Source: Algoriphagus boritolerans DSM 17298 = JCM 18970
GTDB taxonomy: Bacteria > Bacteroidota > Bacteroidia > Cytophagales > Cyclobacteriaceae
Assembly (NCBI RefSeq): GCF_900108085.1
Contig: NZ_FNVR01000003.1
Location: 186,001 to 250,000, forward strand
Direction of reading: 5' to 3'
DNA length: 64,000 bases
Shown: positions 8,789 through 16,360 of the stretch, in pieces
Layout: the number at the start of each line of letters is the position of its first letter
How positions within the stretch are numbered: position 1 is the first letter of the stretch
Translations under genes and position numbers: made by a program
Notes under the pieces: model-generated
Database searches by the model: none
Told to the model about the DNA's origin: nothing
What the model saw: the letters and a program-made list of their open reading frames with translations, nothing else

Positions 8789-10453
8789 ATGGAGCACACA
8801 GAAACACAAATTGAAAAAGTAAGCCGATGGATTGAAAAAGTAACGCTCAATGACATTCCTGAGGAAGTCACCAAACTTGCTAAGTTTCAAAGTGTCGATT
8901 GCATCTCCGCAATTTGCGCCGGACACCGATCCCACATTGGACAAAAAATCTATCAAGGTTTTAAGAGAAAAAACGAAACAGGAGACATCTTAATCCTCTC
9001 AACAGGCGAATTATGGTGTCTTAAAGATTCCGTTTATTATCACTCAGCCATGATCAATGCATTGGAAATGGACAACTTTTCCTTCATGGGGCATCTCAGT
9101 CAGTCTGCCTTCAGCACTGCCTGGGCAATGGCTTACCGAAACAACATATCCTTTGAAAACTTTTTGTTGGCTTCCATTGTGGCACAGGAAGTCTCGGGTA
9201 GATTAAGCGCTTACCTTTCTTCAGGACCATTGCAGGGACATATGCGGTCCTTCATTCATCGTGTAGCAGGTGCTGTTGTGGTAACGAAGATTTATGGTTG
9301 CGAAGCCTCTGTCATAGCCAATGCTATTGCTATTGCCCTTTCCGGTCCGGAATTCTACATGATTCCGAGTTCTTTTTCAGCAGACACCAAAGTAACCAGT
9401 ACCTCATCCGCTACAATTGAAGGAATAAATTCTGGATTTTTAGCTATGGAAGGTGCCACTGGTGCTTTGGACATTTTAGAGCATCCTGCTGGATTTGTAG
9501 CCATGTTCAGCTATTTGAATTTTGTTCCGGAGTTTTGGAGAAAAATTGGAAGTACATGGGTGATGGAAAGCATTTCTTTCAAATATTACGCATCATGTGG
9601 TTATGCGCAGGGACCTGTAAATGCCGCTCTTTCTTTGAAAAAACGATATCCTCGAATCGAATTGGATGAAATTGAAGAAATTGATGTCTATACTCCACTT
9701 CTCAGCGTGGTATTAGAAAATTTTTCCATTCCACATTACAGGTCAGGACTTACCCAAGTGAATGTGAATTTCAGTACAAAAAGGAGCCTGGCTCTGGCAA
9801 TTTTGTATGGTGAACCAAATGGAGATTTTTTTGGACATCAAGAATTGGAAACACACTATGAGGCAATTGAAAAACTGGCCCAAAAAATTCGAATCCGCCA
9901 TAGCTGGAAACTGACCATAGAAATGATAAAAGGATTTGATAAGTCCATCAACTATCCCGGATATCCCGGAGTCTTTGGAATGTCAGATTCTCAAAAAGCA
10001 TTAAAAAGAACCAGACAAGTTTATCAGAATAGATCCCTTTTTGAATGGCATGACATAGTCCAGCTTGCAACCCTTCCAAAAGGGTATTTCAGTTATCTTT
10101 TTTTAAGATATTTCAATAGCCTAAAAGGAAAGTATATCTACAAAAACAAAAAATCTCATGAACAGGATTTATCTAAAATGGAATTTAAAATAGGTGCCGA
10201 AGTGATAATTAGGTTCAAAAATGGAACTGAGGCAAAAGATTCCTGTGATATTCCAAGAGGCTTTGCAGGTGACAAGGACAAGCTCCACGCTGTCATTGAA
10301 AAATTTGATAGGGAGACATTTGCAGTACTTGGAGAAGACAAGGCTTTAAAAATCAAAAATCTATTTCTATATACCGGTAATCAAAAATTTAAAGTCTTGA
10401 TTGATGACATCTTCAAAATAATAAGAACAGAAACTTTCATAAAACACCATTAA
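8789..10453 (+). CDS. MmgE/PrpD family protein (2-methylcitrate dehydratase-like)
   Basis: 554 residues, about 80-100 longer than typical MmgE/PrpD enzymes. The family fold is recognisable from YYHSAMINALEMDN with its following histidine (GHLSQSAFSTAWAMA), which aligns with the N-H-D-x-D active-site region, and from the helical HRVAGAVVVTKIYGC segment and SFKYYASCGYAQGPVNAAL. Family members dehydrate or isomerise tricarboxylic and related acids, for example 2-methylcitrate dehydratase and aconitate decarboxylase. The C-terminal ~60 residues resemble the small lid domain. It stands 232 bases upstream of the ADO/AAR operon on the same strand, so it may share regulation, but the long AT-rich gap argues for a separate transcript. 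Substrate unknown. Confidence 0.7.
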   Translation: MEHTETQIEKVSRWIEKVTLNDIPEEVTKLAKFQSVDCISAICAGHRSHIGQKIYQGFKRKNETGDILILSTGELWCLKDSVYYHSAMINALEMDNFSFMGHLSQSAFSTAWAMAYRNNISFENFLLASIVAQEVSGRLSAYLSSGPLQGHMRSFIHRVAGAVVVTKIYGCEASVIANAIAIALSGPEFYMIPSSFSADTKVTSTSSATIEGINSGFLAMEGATGALDILEHPAGFVAMFSYLNFVPEFWRKIGSTWVMESISFKYYASCGYAQGPVNAALSLKKRYPRIELDEIEEIDVYTPLLSVVLENFSIPHYRSGLTQVNVNFSTKRSLALAILYGEPNGDFFGHQELETHYEAIEKLAQKIRIRHSWKLTIEMIKGFDKSINYPGYPGVFGMSDSQKALKRTRQVYQNRSLFEWHDIVQLATLPKGYFSYLFLRYFNSLKGKYIYKNKKSHEQDLSKMEFKIGAEVIIRFKNGTEAKDSCDIPRGFAGDKDKLHAVIEKFDRETFAVLGEDKALKIKNLFLYTGNQKFKVLIDDIFKIIRTETFIKHH

Positions 10454-10685
10454 AGAAACATACAAATGGATATGAATATTTGATTGGTAAATTCTAGTTT
10501 TTTCGAAAATTTATTTGGTAAAATCTCATTTTTCAATTTTTTAAATTTTTTTAATTTTAAAAGGAATTAGTGAAAATTTTCTTTAGTGATTTCTGAAATT
10601 TCAACCGGTGACCATATTTTCTAGCTAAAGTAAATTTCACCTACTAGTCTAGAAAGCGCCGATTTTTAAAACAGTAAAACCAAAC
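10454..10685 (+). other. AT-rich intergenic leader upstream of the ADO/AAR operon
   Basis: 232 bases with long A/T runs and no ORF of note. It must hold the promoter if the operon starts at 10686. I see no exact TAnnTTTG element; CATATTTTC near 10612-10620 is the closest -7-like string. A CTAGTCTAG palindrome lies at about 10643-10651. Confidence 0.4.
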
Positions 10686-11723
10686 ATGCTGATTAGAAAA
10701 TCAACATTTGAAGACAATGAAGGACTGCTGTCTTTGACCAAGGCATGTCCTATGGACGGTAAAATAAGGCTGAGGATTGATAGAAATCCTAACTACTTTT
10801 CATTGCTTAAACTAAAAGGAGACTATACCCTCTTCGTTGCTGTCGAAAACAATCAAATTATTGGTGCAGTTGCATTCACCGAAAAAATAGCCTATATCAA
10901 TCGCGAACCAGAACCGACAGGATATATCTCTGACCTTAAAATCTTGCCACAATTCCGAAGTTCACTTGTGGCCTATCGTTTAATCAGACAAATCGAAGAA
11001 GTCATAAAATCAAAAGGAATTAAGTACACTTTTATCCTTGCTGCAAATGGGAATAAGGCTGTAAATAATCTTTTTAAAGGACGGGCAGGCACCTTAGGTA
11101 CCAGGAAAGCCGCGGATTTCGATGTGTTTCAATTTCTCCCTAAAAAGAAACCTCCAAAGTCCAAATTGAATCTAGTTCCTTTCGAAAAAACGTATAAAAA
11201 TGAAATTATTGAATTATTAAACGACTACAGCCGAGAATTTCAATTTGGAAATTATCTAAAACCAGGGACAGAAATAGATGGCGATCAAGCATGGATACTA
11301 TTGAATGATGACAAAGCGGTAGCTTTTTTAAGTTTGATCAATATGGAGCCCTATAAACAGAATGTCGTTTTGAATATTCCAATGATGATCAAAATCTCGC
11401 TGACTTTAGTAAGTCTTTTTCTGCCATTTTTCAAAATTCCTAAAGAAAATCAGTCCATAAAAATGATGCATGTCCAGCATCTGGCTTTTGCAAAAAACCA
11501 TCTCATGGATGCACTGGATTTAATTAAACTAGCGCGACATTATACCTTTCTTAAGGAAAAAACCTTTTTAAGTTTTGGCATAGATAGAAGGAACCCTCTT
11601 TCAAAAATGATGAAGCCTCTAGCCTCGGCACATTTTGAAAGTGAAGGTTTTGTGGTCGACAGTCAAGGCTCAGATACCGTAGATCTTAAAATGCTTTTTC
11701 ACGATAATTTTCACTTAGTATAA
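10686..11723 (+). CDS. GNAT-type acyltransferase, first gene of the ADO/AAR operon
   Basis: 345 residues. The N-terminal ~145 residues have the GNAT order: LIRKSTFEDNEGLLSL, then a beta strand DYTLFVAVENNQIIGAV (47-63), and YISDLKILPQFRSSLVAYRLIRQ (80-102), where the Q/R-x-x-x-x-A acetyl-CoA loop is partly degenerate. Residues ~160-345 look like a second, more diverged acyltransferase half ending in a hydrophobic DTVDLKMLFH strand. A hydrophobic stretch at residues 232-248 (MIKISLTLVSLFLPFF) could touch the membrane or a lipid substrate. The ADO homologue starts 24 bases downstream, indicating one operon. In this context an N- or O-acylation step on a lipid amine is possible, but this is inference. 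Confidence 0.6.
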   Translation: MLIRKSTFEDNEGLLSLTKACPMDGKIRLRIDRNPNYFSLLKLKGDYTLFVAVENNQIIGAVAFTEKIAYINREPEPTGYISDLKILPQFRSSLVAYRLIRQIEEVIKSKGIKYTFILAANGNKAVNNLFKGRAGTLGTRKAADFDVFQFLPKKKPPKSKLNLVPFEKTYKNEIIELLNDYSREFQFGNYLKPGTEIDGDQAWILLNDDKAVAFLSLINMEPYKQNVVLNIPMMIKISLTLVSLFLPFFKIPKENQSIKMMHVQHLAFAKNHLMDALDLIKLARHYTFLKEKTFLSFGIDRRNPLSKMMKPLASAHFESEGFVVDSQGSDTVDLKMLFHDNFHLV

Positions 11724-11747
11724 ACTCAACATCCCAACTCCCTAACT

Positions 11748-12488
11748 ATGAAAAATCTAATTGAAATCCCGGAACTTGAAATTCAGCATCAGGATGTAGT
11801 GACCGACATCCTATCCCAATCCATCACGGGTGAATTAATAGGCATGTCAAATTTTGCCTCTTTGGCAGGAGTAATTGACGATGTACATGAAAAGATGGAA
11901 GCTGTGGAACACGCTAATTGCGAAAGACAGCATGCGGAAGGCTATTTGGCCTTATGCAAAAAATACAACCTGGAACCGGTGATTAATTTGAATGGTCACT
12001 ACTGGAAGTCTGTGAGAGAATGTTTCCTAAAGTATGCTCAAAAAAAGGACTTTATCGCATGCCTCGTCATTCAGGAAGTGATGTTGGAGTGCTTTGCGGT
12101 AAGCATGTACCATGACGTGGGCACGGCGCTGAAAAACGAGATTGGAGAATTCTTCTTAACCATATCCAAGGAAGAAGAAGAACATATCGAGCATTCGATA
12201 GACATCCTCAAAGAAGAAATGGCCAAAGACCCTGAGGCATTCACCCGAAAGGTAGAAGAAATTCACAAGGACTGCATGTTTATCCTTGCGGAATGGACTG
12301 CCTCAACGGACCTGAAAGGGCATTGTGGAGTTTGCAAGGGAGATTGTATGAAAAATTCTTTGCCAATCATCAACTTATCGATCACCAGTCTCAGGGGAAA
12401 TGCCATGAACCTTTACATGAGAACTTTGAACAAAATAGGGCTTCCCGGACAAAAAACACTGGAATGGGTAATCAACCTCCCCGCTTGA
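11748..12488 (+). CDS. Aldehyde-deformylating-oxygenase-like di-iron protein (cyanobacterial ADO homologue)
   Basis: 246 all-helical residues that align with cyanobacterial ADO (~231 residues). The six di-iron ligands known from that family are present with near-identical spacing: Glu29 (TGEL), Glu59 and His62 (CERQH), Glu114 (MLECF), and Glu143 and His146 (KEEEEHIEH). The three ligand-to-ligand distances are 30, 55 and 29 residues, against 28, 55 and 29 in the Synechococcus enzyme. ADO converts a fatty aldehyde to an alkane plus formate using O2 and reduced ferredoxin. The C-terminal part carries an extra cysteine cluster, GHCGVCKGDC (Cys193, Cys196, Cys200), that I do not know from cyanobacterial ADO. 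The next gene, an AAR homologue, overlaps by 25 bases. Another oxidation on a long-chain substrate is possible. Family placement is strong, activity inferred. Confidence 0.82.
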   Translation: MKNLIEIPELEIQHQDVVTDILSQSITGELIGMSNFASLAGVIDDVHEKMEAVEHANCERQHAEGYLALCKKYNLEPVINLNGHYWKSVRECFLKYAQKKDFIACLVIQEVMLECFAVSMYHDVGTALKNEIGEFFLTISKEEEEHIEHSIDILKEEMAKDPEAFTRKVEEIHKDCMFILAEWTASTDLKGHCGVCKGDCMKNSLPIINLSITSLRGNAMNLYMRTLNKIGLPGQKTLEWVINLPA

Positions 12489-13543
12489 AATTTGGGGTGA
12501 TCGGACATCAGGATAATTGGAAGAAAATTGTCGATTTCGTGAACAGTATCCGAATTACCGATGGTAATCCAGAACTTTCTCAGGCAAAAATCAAGGAGGT
12601 TTACGGCTATTTTCCTCCCACCAAATTATTTGATATTCAGATAAATTCTAAAGTATCAGGGTTTGTCGAAGGGTACTACATTGAATCCTTTTTATCTCCG
12701 GATGAGCTTGGTCATTCCCATATTTGGAACAACCTGAAAAAAACGAGAGAAGCCTGTGAAAAAGCGGCTCAGCTCGGTGTGGATGTAGTCGCATTGGGTG
12801 GTTTTACCTCCATTATCCTGGAATCCGGTGGTGCCAATCTTCAGGCAATCCAAGGGACAAAATTCACTACCGGAAATACGCTCACTGCAGCTTTGATTGC
12901 TGATAGCCTCGTAAAAGCCTGTCAGAAATGGAATCAACCATTAAAAGACTCCACTTTACTGATCATCGGTTCGACTGGTGACATTGGTTCTGCCTGTGTG
13001 AGGTATTTCTCCAATAAAGTCAAAAAAATACTCCTTACTGCCAGAAATCCAGCCCCACTCCACCAGCAAGAAGAACAACTAAAATCAGAAAAGGCCAACT
13101 GTCTGGCTAGTACCCATGTGTCAGAATTATTGCCGGCAGCAGATTTAATTATTTGTGTAGCAAGTTCTGTTCTGCCTGAAAATTATTTGGATCTGCTTCA
13201 ATCTCATGCAATCATTTGTGACGCCGGCTATCCAAAAAATCTAAACTCAGAAAACGTAAAACCATCACAGAAAATCTATGCCGGTGGCATGTGCCTCGTC
13301 GAAGAAGGCTATTGTTTCTCCCCTGAACATTTCCAGAAAAACATCTATGAGTTTCCATTACCCAATATTTCCCATGGATGTACCATGGAGTCAGTAGTTT
13401 TGGCTTTGGAGGGTCAATCGTTGGCATTTTCTAAAGGAAGGGGCAATATCAACTTAGAAAACATGGCCTATATTCTAGCAGCAGCAGCAAAACATGGGAT
13501 AGTCACTGCCCCATTTTTTAATTCAAAAGGACTTATAAACTAA
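12464..13543 (+). CDS. Long-chain acyl-ACP reductase homologue (cyanobacterial AAR family)
   Basis: 359 residues from the ATG at 12464; a TTG at 12485, overlapping the ADO stop, is an alternative. The sequence follows cyanobacterial AAR throughout: FGVIGH near the N-terminus, VALGGFTSII (109-118), KFTTGNTLTA (133-142), the NADPH loop GSTGDIGSACVRYF (169-182), LTARN, and DAGYPKNL (253-260). The catalytic cysteine that forms the acyl thioester aligns with Cys306 in HGCTMES, and the C-terminal FSKGRGNINLENMAYI matches the family end. AAR reduces acyl-ACP or acyl-CoA to fatty aldehyde, the substrate of ADO. Gene order ADO-AAR is the cyanobacterial one. The 25-base overlap with ADO implies translational coupling. 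Confidence 0.88.
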   Translation: MGNQPPRLKFGVIGHQDNWKKIVDFVNSIRITDGNPELSQAKIKEVYGYFPPTKLFDIQINSKVSGFVEGYYIESFLSPDELGHSHIWNNLKKTREACEKAAQLGVDVVALGGFTSIILESGGANLQAIQGTKFTTGNTLTAALIADSLVKACQKWNQPLKDSTLLIIGSTGDIGSACVRYFSNKVKKILLTARNPAPLHQQEEQLKSEKANCLASTHVSELLPAADLIICVASSVLPENYLDLLQSHAIICDAGYPKNLNSENVKPSQKIYAGGMCLVEEGYCFSPEHFQKNIYEFPLPNISHGCTMESVVLALEGQSLAFSKGRGNINLENMAYILAAAAKHGIVTAPFFNSKGLIN

Positions 13544-13550
13544 AAAAATA

Positions 13551-14660
13551 ATGGAAAAGCAAACCAAAGGTCAGGTACAGTTAAGCAAACTTATTTTCAC
13601 CAACAATTGGGAAGATCCTTTAATTGATGAAAAGGTTTTGCAGATCAAAGAAGGACAGACGCTTTTTGCAATTACATCCGGCTGTTGTAATGCCTTGGGC
13701 TTTTTAAGATTCCAACCCAATATCATCTATTGTGTGGACATCAATCCGGCACAAAATCACCTAATGGAATTAAAACAAGCAACATTTAGGCGACTTGATT
13801 ATCAGGGGATGCGCGCCTTTTTTGGGTTGAATCCCAGTACGGAAAGATTGAAGGTTTTCGAAAAACTGAAAAATGATTTATCGGAAGAAGCGGTCCAGTT
13901 TTGGAAAACACAAAAGGCTATCCTGAAAAAAGGTTTACTGATGAACGGCAGGTATGAAAAGTTTGTAAAACTAGCCGGGTTTATGATTCGGGTTGTCCAA
14001 GGTCATTCTAAGGCAAAAAGGCTTTTTGAGATGAATACTTTAAAAGAACAAACTGAATTCTACCAAAACGAGTGGAATAACAAGCGATGGCAGTGGATTT
14101 TTAAAACCATGTTCAATAAAAAAAGGCTAGCAAAAAAAGGCTTAAACGCAGATTACTTTCATTTTGACGATGGGAGCAGTTCTTTTTCCGAAAGTTTTCA
14201 AAAAAGAGCAGCCCATGCCATTTGTGACTTACCGACCAAGGAAAACTACTTTTTGATGCTTTATTTGCTTGGAAAATATCCCGAACAGGAGTTTTTGCCT
14301 CCTTATTTACAGGAGAAAAACTTTGACTTGATCAAGATCAACATTGACCGAATCAAACCTATATCAGCCGATAGCAAATATTGGCTGGAACAGCAGCCTG
14401 AAAATCTTTTCGATGGGATGGCACTGTCAAATATCTGTGAATTGATGGATGAAAACGACACCGAAAAGTTGTTTCAAGAAGTAATTAGAACTTCCAAGTC
14501 AGGCTCAAAAATCGTCTTTAGAAATTTAATGATTCCCAGGGACGTCCCCTCCAGCCTATCCTCCCAAATCCTCAAAGATTCAGAACTCAGCAAAAAAATC
14601 CAATTTGACGATCGTTCTTTTGTATACGGAAAAGTCGCTGCCTATTCGATAAATAAATAA
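13551..14660 (+). CDS. BtaA-like SAM 3-amino-3-carboxypropyl transferase (DUF3419)
   Basis: 369 residues of the DUF3419/BtaA family. Visible signatures are NNWEDPLID (18-26), the SAM-binding loop ITSGCCNALG (41-50) and the following acidic strand CVDINPAQ (61-68); a second conserved block is DGMALSNICELMD near 287-299. BtaA moves the 3-amino-3-carboxypropyl group of S-adenosylmethionine onto diacylglycerol, making homoserine-ether lipid, the precursor of the betaine lipid DGTS. No BtaB-type N-methyltransferase is next to it, so the final product may stay unmethylated or use another acceptor. The gene starts 7 bases after AAR and closes the operon. The acceptor lipid in this organism is unknown. 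Confidence 0.8.
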   Translation: MEKQTKGQVQLSKLIFTNNWEDPLIDEKVLQIKEGQTLFAITSGCCNALGFLRFQPNIIYCVDINPAQNHLMELKQATFRRLDYQGMRAFFGLNPSTERLKVFEKLKNDLSEEAVQFWKTQKAILKKGLLMNGRYEKFVKLAGFMIRVVQGHSKAKRLFEMNTLKEQTEFYQNEWNNKRWQWIFKTMFNKKRLAKKGLNADYFHFDDGSSSFSESFQKRAAHAICDLPTKENYFLMLYLLGKYPEQEFLPPYLQEKNFDLIKINIDRIKPISADSKYWLEQQPENLFDGMALSNICELMDENDTEKLFQEVIRTSKSGSKIVFRNLMIPRDVPSSLSSQILKDSELSKKIQFDDRSFVYGKVAAYSINK

Positions 14661-14736
14661 AAAGCTATCCTAGAAAAATGATCAAAAACTGTTTGTTTTA
14701 TCAAACGAATACTAGAGATAAACAAACTTTTATTTG

Positions 14737-15084
14737 ATGGCGATTAATTCCAAAATCTCCTGGAAAACTGCCGCCGGACTGGTCATTGCCAATATGATCG
14801 GGACGGGTGTTTTTACCAGTTTGGGTTTCCAGTTGGCAGAAGTACAAAACACCTGGTCCATTCTCTTGCTCTGGATTATCGGCGGCTTGATGACATTGAT
14901 AGGGGCTTTTACCTATGCTGAGTTGGGAACTCATTTTCGCAAGACAGGAGGAGATTACATTTTTCTCTCCGGAGTAATGGTTTATCTTTTTTGGGACAGA
15001 CCCTTGGAAAGCTTGGCAGGACTGGGGATGGTAGGACTTGGCTTGCTTATTTTTCTCTTTGACAAAAGAACAAAGCCCGATTAA
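14737..15084 (+). pseudogene. Amino-acid permease (APC family) remnant with large internal deletion
   Basis: 115 codons from the ATG at 14737. The first ~78 residues are a clean APC-permease N-terminus: ISWKTAAGLVIANMIGTGVF, then TYAELGTHFRKTGGDYIFLS. This then jumps near 14970 straight into a typical permease C-terminus (VMVYLFWDRPLESLAGLGM, ending LIFLFDKRTKPD). A full permease has about 430-450 residues, so roughly 1 kb, the middle transmembrane helices, is missing while the frame is kept. It is not a working transporter. It converges on the TspO-like gene with a 4-base overlap. Confidence 0.8.
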
Positions 15085-15557
15085 TTTTTGGACAGTCGGA
15101 GTTGGCCCAAAATAATCATCGTTGCAAAAAAAGTCCAGGCAACAATCGGGAATATCAAATAGGAAAGATTGGATGAAAGTTCGGATACCGTCACTCCCAC
15201 CCAGAGCGCTACCAAAATCACCAAAATGTTTCCAAACAAGCCAAATTTCAAAGCAGAGATTCCGGTAAGCTTCTCCAAACCAAGTGTGTAATAGGCATAA
15301 CTTGCACAGACCACAGCGAGTACAATGGTCATTTTGGCAAGTTCATCCGCCTCGATTGATACAAGTTTATATCTGAGTATTGCCAATAAAAGGAATAGAA
15401 AAACCCAGACAACCGGGATTACATATCCGGGAGGTTCAAACCAAAGTCGTTTTTTAGGAGCATTTCCTTCAAACTTCAGCCCTAAAAAATAAGCAGGCAC
15501 ATTCGTCAGGAAAAGAATTCCATAAAAAAGGAGAATATTGCCTGCTAGGGTGCCCAT
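15081..15557 (-). CDS. TspO/MBR-like integral membrane protein
   Basis: 158 residues with five hydrophobic segments (about 4-25, 47-64, 76-94, 104-122 and 130-152). The motif RLWFEPPGYVIPVVWVFLF (38-56) corresponds to the P-P-G-x-x-x-P-V-W signature of the TspO/peripheral benzodiazepine receptor family, which binds porphyrins and other tetrapyrroles. Fewer tryptophans than usual place it in a diverged Bacteroidota branch. It converges on the permease remnant and overlaps its stop codon region. Molecular role not determinable from sequence. Confidence 0.65.
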   Translation of the reverse strand: MGTLAGNILLFYGILFLTNVPAYFLGLKFEGNAPKKRLWFEPPGYVIPVVWVFLFLLLAILRYKLVSIEADELAKMTIVLAVVCASYAYYTLGLEKLTGISALKFGLFGNILVILVALWVGVTVSELSSNLSYLIFPIVAWTFFATMIILGQLRLSKN

Positions 15558-15913
15558 TTTTTAAAAGTAGGCTAAAAAGTTGATTTTTTATCATTTTTTG
15601 AATTTTACTTTTACTATCAGTTTTTTTGTTTCCCACAGATTTTTTCACTGATAAAATCACAAATTGACACGGATATGGATATGGAATTGTATTCCTAAAC
15701 AAAAGTCCACCTAAACCCTCCGGCTTCAGGGAAAGCAGGAAAACTAAAAAAATTTACCCGCAGATGAGCGCGGATTTTTTTGGAATTTAAGTCTGAAATT
15801 AAAAGTAAAACATCAGCGAAAATCTGCGCTACCAATCGGCGATCATCGGCGGGAAACTAATCCGAAACCTGTGCTGAGCTTGTCGAAGCATCGCACATCC
15901 GAAATCGGAAACC
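15558..15913. other. Intergenic region with degraded Bacteroidota-type repeats
   Basis: About 350 bases without a gene. They contain fragments of common low-copy intergenic repeats: ACCCGCAGATGAGCGCGGAT, AATCTGCG, ATCATCGGCGGGAAAC, and GTGCTGAGCTTGTCGAAGCA near 15870. I see no promoter or ORF here. The region probably formed by decay of repeat copies. Confidence 0.45.
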
Positions 15914-16360
15914 CTAACTCCCCAACAACCGCCTATGGTAATTTACCTGCCCCAAATGATAATTCAAATGACCATAAAGGTGCATCAGGAAAAACCCTAT
16001 CGACATGGGATGCCCAAAAAATGCATGAAGCGATTTGTCCCCCAATCTGCTTGGGTTAAGATTCAGCAGCACCGTCTCTACGATCTTTTTCACCTCCTCC
16101 AATTCATCAAACAAAGCGGATTTAGGTTCTCCCTTTGCCCCAAACTCCCGTTCTCTATTTCGCTGATAGGGTATTCCACCAAAATCCAATCCGATAAAAT
16201 GTCTCAGATTACCGAAAAGATGGAGGGCGAGATTTCCAGCCGAATTAGCAATTTGCTTATCCACTATCCAAAGCTTATCTTCTTCTGTATAGGCTTCCAA
16301 CTCCTGTTTAAGTTTTTCTAAATCCCTCTGAAATAACTGATTAAGCTCTTTTAGATTCAT
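15914..16360 (-). CDS. DinB-like/DUF1572 four-helix protein
   Basis: 148 residues, helical. The metal-binding histidine pattern of the DinB/YfiT superfamily is visible: LALHLFGNLRHFIG (44-57, first His) and the C-terminal HLYGHLNYHLGQVNYHRR, where His spaced by four provide the other ligands. Members include bacillithiol S-transferases and DinB damage-induced proteins; many are uncharacterised. The start codon overlaps the stop of the upstream muramidase by four bases (ATGA), so the two genes are co-translated. The functional link to the muramidase is not obvious. Confidence 0.75.
   Translation of the reverse strand: MNLKELNQLFQRDLEKLKQELEAYTEEDKLWIVDKQIANSAGNLALHLFGNLRHFIGLDFGGIPYQRNREREFGAKGEPKSALFDELEEVKKIVETVLLNLNPSRLGDKSLHAFFGHPMSIGFFLMHLYGHLNYHLGQVNYHRRLLGS

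Noticed and set aside
12293-12463. Upstream 57-codon extension of the AAR reading frame (ORF begins at 12293)
   Set aside because: It overlaps the ADO gene in another frame, is not homologous to AAR, and FGVIGH starts just after the ATG at 12464.
14701-14934. 77-codon minus ORF overlapping the permease remnant
   Set aside because: Antisense shadow; the permease motif is on the + strand.
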